Below are positions 10,926 through 18,412 of a stretch of 22,201 nt of DNA, one piece after another. Both the position numbers and the translations under genes were made by a program. The number at the start of each line of letters is the position of its first letter. Position 1 is the first letter of the stretch. The DNA comes from Ministeria vibrans ATCC 50519 (Eukaryota; Opisthokonta; Filasterea). Under the pieces are notes generated by a model, which worked only from the letters and a program-made list of their open reading frames with translations, was not told where the DNA came from and made no database searches. The stretch lies in the NCBI GenBank assembly GCA_943704425.1, contig CALSCP010001735.1, forward strand, positions 1 to 22,201. The letters run 5' to 3'.

Positions 10926-13579
10926 ATGTGTGTCATTGATGTCTCTTGTCTCGTGCTAGGTTCAATCTGGAGGACCTTGTGCTTAAACCTGTGGCCGATG
11001 CGGGACTCGATCACTGGTGGATCGACTGGCAACAGGTATACACACACATCATTGACACACTACCACTCGCTGCAGCACACACACATATATATTATAAATT
11101 GAATATTATAATTATATAATTATATTATATATGACACACGCACGCACACACTCACACATTTATGACGCACACACATATACTCATACATACACATACTCAC
11201 ACACACATACTCACACACACGCTCTTCGGTAGGGTGGCACTCAGGGCGGATGCACGGGTGGTAAACACAACCCTACCATCCTGACGAACCAAGTGCGCGC
11301 TACAGATCCCTTCCGCACCCACGAGAACACGCGCACCTTCCTCCTCTCGCGTTTTGGTGGCCTTGGCAATCATCGCTACCAGGTGGGCTTTAGCGGCGAT
11401 GTTGCTCACTCGTGGAGCTCTCTTGCATTCCAGCCCTACTTCAGCGCCACTGCAACTAACGTCGCCTTTGGCTACTGGTCCCACGACATTATTGCGGCAG
11501 GAACCGATCATGAAATGCACACTCGCTGGATCCAATTTGGTACACTCTCACTCATGTACAAACACTCCTGACTCAATCCAAATCTTTTTTTTTATAGGTG
11601 CGTACTCGGGCGTGTTCCGCTCGCACGACGCGGGTGCTTCGGGCGGGGGTTGTGCCGACACGTCCCCTCCCTCCTGCTCCATTGTCGAAGTCTGGAAGGT
11701 GCCCACCGAGTATTTCGAGGCAAACCGGGACGCGCTTCAGGCACGCGCCGCCCTTCTTCCTTACCTTTACACGCTCGCTCGAGAGGTTTGCAGCATTATA
11801 CCCGTCCGCACTTCTCACGCACACATTGTACTCTTCTGTCCCATCTTAGAACTACGACAGTGGCGTAGGACCCACTCGTCCCATGTACTACGACTTCCCC
11901 TCCTTTGACGAGGCCTACCTCATCGACCCCAACGGCAACTACGCTCAGTACATGATTGGCTCCGACATGATGGTCGCCCCTGGTCAGTACCTTCCTCCAG
12001 TTGTTTCTTTTTTCTGTTAGTAACAATCATGCCTTACTTAGTCGTTGTGCCAATGGACTCTGACTCGCAAATGGCCACCATTGAGTTCTGGATTCCTCCC
12101 GGGATGTGGTACGAGCAGACGTCAGGTGTGCTTCACAAGGGCCCAAAGAAGCTGCGCAAGGCATACGCACTCAGCGAAGTGCCTGTCTTCATCCGCGCTG
12201 GCGCTGTCCTGCCCACTGTGCCTGTGCGCGCCGGCGACACTCTTGCCATGGCCCGCCGCCAGTTTACCAAGCTTATTGCGTCTATTTACCCCGGTGACAA
12301 CGCTGGCTCTACCTCCGTCTACGAGGACGATGGTATGTCCCTCGACTACACTTCCGACAAGGTATGTATTGGCGATGACCGTCGTTTCTTTTTTCTCACC
12401 CACACTCACATACCTTGTCCACTCCTCTCTCACACACACATACCCTCTCTCTCACACACACTTTTGTGTCTTTTTTTCTCCTTTCTCTCGTCTTTCCTTC
12501 TCTTTCTCTCTCAGTTTGAGCGTACACACATTAGCTACACAAGGAAGACAGGCACTTCCTTGAGTGTGTCCATGAGCACTACAGGGAATGGATTTGCGGG
12601 CTCTGAGGCCAAGCGTGCGTGGGAGGTGCGTGTGGTGTCATCCATGATGGCTAGCAAGGTCACCGTGGATGGCCACGAGGTGCCCTATGTTCGCTTCGGC
12701 GTGTCTGAGTCGGCAACGGATGCGTGGAGCTACGACGGTGTGACCCTCGAGCTTATTGTGGCCCTGGCCCCGCGTAACAAGAACAGTGCCGTTACTGTGG
12801 ACATTGAGACGAGTGCCACGCCCGCCGGCTTCGACTTCTCGGGTGTGCGTGGGGCTATTGCACATGCCATTCTGTGCAAGCTGACCGTGGACGCCGACCG
12901 CACCAACGTTGGCTCTATCCAGGCGACGACGCGTCTCTCCACCAGCGGCGATGCCCTTTCGTACCTCGCGGGTCACGATTCGTCCGCGTTTTCGCACGCC
13001 CTCATGGAGACAACCATGCTGCAGAACATGGCGGCGACCGAAGTGCTCAACTTGCGTCCTGACGTTGTGCCGGACAACGCGCTCAGCCAGGCGTACAGCG
13101 ACGAGCGCCGCGACACCGTCCTATGTGGCACCAATGACTGCCGCACCACCAACGTCGCCTATTCGCGCCAGCGCATTGAGGGCTACCAGCCCAAGCAAGG
13201 CGACACGGACGTGGTGCCGCTCAAGTGTTACTGGAATGCCGCCACTAACGACAACTACGTCACGACAGAGACGACTATACCCGCCGGCTACGCTCCCTGC
13301 GACTGGGACGACGGAAACGTCTTCTCGGTCGCCAAGGCTAACACGGCGGCGCTCGACGTTTACATTAGCAGCGACCACCACCACCACTTGACCACTGCGA
13401 CGCCCCAGGGACGCGACTGGGCTACCTTTAACGGTTACACTCTCCTGCACGCTGCCATTGGGCACGTCTACACCTCGTCGCAGGGAGGTTCCTCCACCTC
13501 CTCTCCTCCTGTGGGCCTTACGTCGCCCTCGCGTGCCGCTCACTGCATGTCCCTCATGAAGAACGCCAATAACGAGTAG
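9328..13579 (+). CDS. Secreted glycoside hydrolase family 31 enzyme with C-terminal repeat tail
   Basis: Thirteen exons join in phase: 9328-9639, 9714-9890, 9956-10089, 10176-10212, 10313-10435, 10502-10649, 10718-10859, 10960-11035, 11233-11539, 11598-11785, 11850-11982, 12042-12361 and 12515-13579. The product has 1053 residues (TAG stop). It has a signal peptide (MMRLRLLVGLVAVACAVQ...AHS). GH31 markers are GLVSRSGWSVVDDSD, YVLGVMWSRW, VFVLDMDWH, WWIDWQQ (nucleophile Asp380), GFSGDV (acid/base Asp439) and FGYWSHDI. The nucleophile motif differs from the common WIDMNE, so the substrate (alpha-glucoside or another alpha-glycoside) cannot be assigned. After the barrel come beta domains (about 560-860). 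The Cys-containing tail then has two related segments, VPLKCYWNAATNDNYVTT and LDVYISSDHHHHLTT, followed by AGY/NGY. Likely secreted or lysosomal. Every splice join is supported by frame and family alignment. Confidence 0.92.
10262..10297. repeat. (CA)n(TA)n microsatellite in GH31 intron 4
   Basis: A CA run followed directly by an AT run, within the 100-bp intron 10213-10312. Confidence 0.9.
10879..10933. repeat. (TA)n(TG)n microsatellite in GH31 intron 7
   Basis: About 15 TA units run into about 8 TG units and fill the centre of the 100-bp intron 10860-10959. Confidence 0.9.
11036..11232 (+). repeat. GH31 intron 8: CA-rich repeats around an AT-only core
   Basis: This 197-bp intron has donor gtatac and acceptor cggtag. 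It holds short CA/TACA/CTCACA repeats and, at about 11090-11132, an AT-only core with many self-complementary ATTATAAT-type words. The core is expected to form a weak hairpin in RNA. Confidence 0.7.
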
Positions 13580-13661
13580 ATTGAAACGTGACTGGTCAAA
13601 TAAGTTTTTAAAAATTAGAAAAAGGACATGATTTATAATAATATTAATATCAAGGGGAATA
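13580..13661. other. 82-bp convergent intergenic region (GH31 / PX-PH-actin)
   Basis: An AT-rich gap between TAG (plus) and TGA (minus). CAAATAAG about 20 bp after the GH31 stop could be a variant poly(A) signal. The sequence TATAATAATATTAATAT near 13634 is nearly self-complementary. Confidence 0.45.
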
Positions 13662-14993
13662 TCACCAGGCGGAGTTCTCTTCAACAAGCGTCTCATAGCC
13701 CTGTTCGTCGTACTCGTCGCGCCACAAGCACACCTCATCAAAACTGTTCAATCCTAAAAGTGAAAGAGAGGGGCCCACAACACAGTAAGAGTCAGTCACA
13801 CAAACACACACAAAAGATAAAGACTGGGAGGGGGAAAGGAAAGAGAAAAACATGTGTAGAGGAGTGTCAGTAAGTTGTACCTGCGACAATGCCGGCACCA
13901 CGATACGCGGCGTAGATGCATTCCTTCTGGCTGTGCACCTGAACCGCCAGCGACGAATGTACTAGTTGTTGCACCTCTCGCTAATCAAAGAAGAGTGTGT
14001 GTGTGAGAGGGAGAGTTAGTTAGTGAGCAAGGGCCAGCACAGCCAAGTGCGTACTTGGAGTCGCTCTGCAAAGCCAGGCATCTGGACTGCACCGCCCGAG
14101 ACACATATGTTGCGCGCCATGTCCTTTCGTGAGTCGTGCGGACACGCGTTAAGTGCTTTGGCCACCAAATGGTGCACTCCCACATTGTCCTATGGCGACA
14201 CAATCGTCAGAATTACTCTCCGACAAGCAGACACACAGAGAAAAAAAAAACACCACTCACAGACACGCACATTCAGATGTACCTTTCCATATAGGTTTGG
14301 GTCAAAGAAGCCCTCTGCAACCCGGAAGCGCGCGGTGTCAATAGTCACCTCTTGCGTCCCATCCGGCACTGCAAACTGCGAAATGTCCAACGTCTACGCG
14401 CAACAAGAAACATAACATAAGTTTGGAAGTGCGGTGAGAGTTCAGTGAGTCGCCTACAGTTTGGCAGAGGGGTGTCTCTCCCTTGTCTTTGGCGCGCGTG
14501 GCGTCTTCCAATTCGCGCTGGGGCTGCATGCTCACGTAGCACATCTTCTCCTTGAGGTAGCGTACTATGTAAGACTCGACGGGCGAGAAGAACCGATAGC
14601 CTGACTCTAAAAATGGACAACACAGACAGCAAAAGAAAGAATGAAAAAAACCATCAGTCGCCAAAAAAAATCGATTTTGAGTTGCGCTGCGTCTGTACCA
14701 GAGAGTAATCGTGCGAAGTGATCGGTAAGATTCTTTCCGCCAATTTGCAATTTCTGCTCTCCACCCTAACGACACAAAAGCAAACACCAGACAGAAAGAC
14801 AGAAAGAGGCAAAGACACACAAATCAGACCTCACTCACTAATGTATTGAAACATACCGACACGTTGAAGCCGTCAATGAGCGGCACGACGTCTGTGCGGT
14901 CGCCCACATCCACCACAATGCCCGACGTTTTGCCGTATGAATACATTGCAAGCACTGCCGAGTCAGAGAGAGAAAGAGGAGTCAGAGAGAGAA

Positions 14994-15054
<61 letters not shown>

Positions 15055-15591
15055 TGTGTAACAAAGAAATGAAGAGAGAGAGAATATAATTATAATATCA
15101 GTCTTTCAGAAACACCTCACAGCTTTCGGATACTGACCTGCTTGGGACTGAATAAAGAGCTTTGGTGCACGGTATGTCTCAAACATAATCTCGGCCATTC
15201 GCTTCTTGTTGCTATAAGTATTGTGCTAAACGCAAAACAGACCGATTCAGAATCAAACTGTCCCTTATTTTTCACTCACCTGAGGTGCAGTAAGCACAAA
15301 ACCATGAGCATTGGGCTCGACGTCGAGAGCTGAGAACACCTCCGCCCAAATGTCCTCGAGAGCATCTAGGTCGTAGACGGTGCGAGGGTCAAGCGGATTA
15401 GACGTGTGTACGGCGCGCCGGACGGCGGGACGGAGAGCCTCGGAGCCAACAAAAGAACGGACGGGGTCGGTGGCACTCGACGTGGCGTTGGTGGTGGCGT
15501 ACACGGTAGGGAAGACGACGGAGGGCGCAGTGGACTCAACAGAGATAACGCCCGCCTTGACGTCGCAGGAGCCGGCGTCAATGACAATGGT
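13662..15591 (-). other. Actin-fold region of the fusion protein
   Basis: This region aligns with conventional actin almost without gaps. Phosphate-1 loop is DAGSCDVKAG (actin DNGSG..KAG). Then come VVFPTVYA, DLDALEDIWAEVF, the equivalent of Gln137 in SQAVLAMYSYGKTSG, phosphate-2 GIVVDVGD (Asp154 and Asp157 equivalents), YIVRYLKEKMCYV (adenosine contacts Arg/Lys/Glu), VSGGAVQMPGFAERLQ and a final RDEYDEQG (actin KQEYDESG). Changes include loss of the His161 equivalent, WIGG replaced by YRGA, and a D-loop without the RHQGVMVGMG signature. ATP binding is likely; co-polymerisation with actin is uncertain. Confidence 0.92.
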
Positions 15592-18181
15592 CGGCATGGA
15601 GGGCGCCGTGGGACGAAACATGGCTGCAACCTTGGACGACACATCAAAGGTGCCGCCGTTCTGCGCCATCTCCTCGAGTGCATGGTGCCACTCGCCCACC
15701 AAACCCGACGCGCTGTCACATCGCAGCATGATCAGCGTGTCGCCACGACGCAGAATCTCAATAGTCCCGTTGGTCGCCGACACACGGATGGTGGCACCGT
15801 GGACCGGCACACTTCCCAGAACCATGGGATCATCGAGTTCCTTGTAGTAACACAGTTTACCATCGCGCAACTCAAACCAGCGTCGCTTCCAGCCGTTGAA
15901 AATGGTCGCAGTGCGCTTGCCCGTCGCCAACTTGTCCATGTACCCCGCGTACGTGGCACGCTCGCGCTCCTCTACACGCTGGCGCTGTGACGGAGAGAGG
16001 CGCTGCATCGCCGGCGAGGGTGCCGGATTGACCGGCTTGCGCGTGCGGGCCTGGCGCTCTTGCGTGCCATAGAGCGCCGCCAGAAGCGGAGATGGATCCC
16101 ACTGGCTCGCCTTGCTCCACGTCACACTCGATGCACCAGTCGCGTGCTTCGCCAGCGACGCAGCATCCGCCTCTTTGGTCTCACTCGCCACATCGGCATT
16201 GGCGAGTACCTGTGCGATAAGCAGTGCCATCTCGGCCTCCTCGTCCATTGTGAGCGTCTCGGGCACTTTCATACCTTTGGACAACACCAACTCGCGCAAT
16301 TGCTCCAGCGACAGCTGACCAAGTTCGGACGCGAGTGACTGTTTCTCCTCCGTAGAGGGTGGTGATGGCGCAGGAGCAGATGCGTCAGCGACAGTCTCAG
16401 GAGCGGCAGTAGCCGCAGTGATAGTGGCCTCGGTCGTAGAGGTCTCCTCCTCGGGCACATCGTCCAGCAGGCTCTCTGGTGCTGCTGCACTGGCTGGGTT
16501 CGCTGACGCCTCTTGAAGCTCGAGAAGAGCTGCCTCGTCGGTGGCAAGCCAGGAGGTGGCGCGCGTATCCGTCGTCGAAAGCCGGTTGTGTGACTCGGGG
16601 CGATGGGAGCGCAGGAAGCGTTGGAAGCCTGGATGCTCGCGAACAGTATGGTCAGCGGCAAGGACTGCCAGGAAGAGCTCGAGACGACGACGGTCGTCTT
16701 CAACATCCGCATCCGTCGTGGGCTCGTCATCGTCGTCGTCGGGTACTAGCTCAGGCAGTCGCACATCGCACGGCAGAATCCCAGCCTGCGCGAGCGAATC
16801 GCGTAGCCACTGAAACTCGACGTAGCGACGACGGACACCGTGGGAGCGCGACGAACGAAACGAAGGAATGTCCGAGCGAACACGCAAGCCAAAGTCGGTG
16901 TAGGGTTTGCCTTCGGTGTCGTTGAGCACACGCGGATCACACACACTCACCGTGAGGTACTGAGACAGCTTCTCAATAGGCTCGACGACGGAAGAGGATG
17001 ACGGACGGTCGCTGCTACTTCTACTTCTCTCGGGTGCCGCTGCGACTGAAGCAATGTCGTGATCTTGTGCTTCCTCCGATTTAGTCTCCATGTCGGTGGG
17101 CGTCGCAGGCAAGGGCGCGTCGTCGGGACGCTCGTCACAGTCGACGCTCGTCACCAGAATGGACGGGGTGGTCGGCGTGGACGATGGCAGCGAGCTGATC
17201 ACCCGCTCGTACGTCAAAATGACATCGTCAACGCTGCTGTCACGTTTGCCAATCGTTGTGTGTTCGTTCTCGGCCCTTTTCGATGGCATGTGGCCAAAGT
17301 CGTCGTGGACTTCCGCCCGATCCTCTGTCGACTCGCTCGCGTCGGTGTTGTCCGCCCCGTCTTCGGGAGCGGTCACGACCACGTCCGTCTTAGCCTCAGT
17401 CTCGGCCCCAATTTCAATTTCGGGCTCGGTGTTGCTCTGTGACGTCTCAGCGGCCTCCACTGTTGTCTCCATTGCCGCCGCTGCTTCTGTATTGGTGCGA
17501 TTAGATGCCGGCGACGCAGGTGGTGATTTCGGAGTGGGCGTCGTGGTGGACGCCTCCTCAACTGTCGATTCTTCGATGGAGGGAGCGACGATGACTGGAA
17601 CGGAAACGGCAGTGTCGTCGTCGTCGTCGTCGTCGGCAAAGACACCGGCAGAGCCCCGTGCCCCAGGAGGAGGAGCAGAGGGGTCGACGGCAAACACCGC
17701 AGAACTGCTTCCGAGCCGCCCAGCGCTCTTTCTGTGCTCCGCAATGTCGGCGGCGGTAGCGATGTCTGGAGGGTCGCTCGATGTCGGGGTGGTGGTGGAG
17801 TCTGTGTCCTTGCGGCGCCTCATTTTAGGCGACTTTGGCGGGAGCACAGGTGACTGAGGGCGATCGGAGGGCCCGGGCGGAGTCGACGCGGCACTCTCGT
17901 CGGCAATGGCGGCGAGGGGGGCCGCCGCAGCATCCATACGAGTCGATGCGATGGGACTGGTGCTCTTGGGGCGCATCGACTGCGCTCTGGGAGCGAGTTT
18001 GGGTGTCTCTTCTGAAGTTTCCTTTGTCAGCAACACCGAGCGAGGCCGTGAGGGCGCGTTTGACTACACACACAAGGCGGGTGTAAGTATCCGTGCGAGG
18101 GTAGTGCCAAAGGAGGCTGAACGGCCCAGGGGCATGAGCGAAAAGGGCTTTTTGTCCCACAAGAGTTCACAGCCAAATTTT

Positions 18182-18226
<45 letters not shown>

Positions 18227-18295
18227 TCGTACGTAGCGCGTTTTTGGTGTTTGTTTTGCCGCATAGGCGTTGAGCAAATCATCCAAGTCCGCCAT
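13662..18295 (-). CDS. PX-PH-actin fusion protein (novel architecture)
   Basis: Exons 18295-18233, 18063-15280, 15225-15138, 14954-14857, 14765-14699, 14606-14458, 14393-14283, 14189-14055, 13980-13881 and 13753-13662 join in phase into 1228 residues (TGA stop). Residues 1-21 start MADLDDLLNAYAAKQ. About 22-388 is disordered and Ala/Ser/Thr/Asp-rich. A SNX3-like PX domain lies at about 389-506 (PYTDFGLRVRSDIPSF, VRRRYVEFQWLRDSL). About 507-726 is linker with a helical patch. A PH domain lies at about 727-822 (GYMDKLATG, GWKRRWFELRDGKLCYYK, final Trp in EWHHALEEM). A complete actin fold fills about 846-1228. PX, PH and the first 75 or so actin residues share one exon, so the fusion does not depend on splice prediction. 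Inference: an actin-related protein anchored to phosphoinositide membranes. Alternatively, the actin fold acts only as a regulatory ATPase module. Confidence 0.93.
14965..15051. repeat. (GA)n tract in intron 3 of the fusion gene
   Basis: Long GA/GAAA repeat on the plus strand. On the coding (minus) strand it reads as (TC)n and forms the polypyrimidine tract just upstream of the acceptor ctcggcag at 14955. Confidence 0.9.
15661..15948 (-). other. PH domain of the fusion protein
   Basis: Residues about 727-822 show the PH pattern: GYM-K start, basic beta1-beta2 loop (TGKRTATIFNGWKRRWFEL), LCYYKELDD, a central beta region and the C-terminal helix with invariant Trp (GEWHHALEEM). The basic K-R...WKRRW pattern is compatible with phosphoinositide binding. 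Confidence 0.9.
16609..16962 (-). other. SNX3-like PX domain of the fusion protein
   Basis: Residues about 389-506. VRRRYVEFQWLRDSL corresponds to the PI3P-binding RRYSDFEWLR motif of SNX3, and EDDRRRLELFL to the ERRQGLEQFI helix. The loop between them has LPELVPDDDDDEP where SNX3 has PPLPGK, so the Lys that contacts phosphate is missing. Confidence 0.88.
18183..18224. repeat. A42 homopolymer in intron 1 of the fusion gene
   Basis: 42 consecutive A on the plus strand (T42 in the transcript sense). It begins 8 nt after the 5' splice site (gtacgaag) of the minus-strand gene. Its length could be affected by polymerase slippage during sequencing. Confidence 0.9.
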
Positions 18296-18412
18296 GCTTG
18301 AAACAGGAAATCAGTCAAATCACTGATGATAACTGATCAGAAATAATCTAAAACAATAAAATATTATTCTTATTTACTCCATTCATTTCTTCTTCGCCGT
18401 CACGATAGTTCC
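18296..18412. promoter_or_regulatory. 117-bp divergent promoter region (PX-PH-actin fusion / RELCH)
   Basis: The short gap between two start codons on opposite strands has an AT-rich core (18340-18372). Next to it is a cluster of ACTGAT words: inverted at 18310-18315, direct at 18322-18327 and 18332-18337. The last forms the palindrome CTGATCAG. These are candidate binding sites for a shared regulator. Confidence 0.5.

Noticed and set aside
10195-10959. 254-codon frame across GH31 exons 4 to 7
   Set aside because: It runs through microsatellite introns and does not follow the homologous frame; it is a chance frame in CA/TA repeats.
11085-11135. AT-only segment as a possible replication origin or RNA gene
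   Set aside because: It sits inside an intron among microsatellites; nothing beyond base composition supports a specific function.
17090-17857. 255-codon plus-strand frame, Ser/Val-rich
   Set aside because: Antisense shadow of the disordered N-terminal region of the PX-PH-actin gene.
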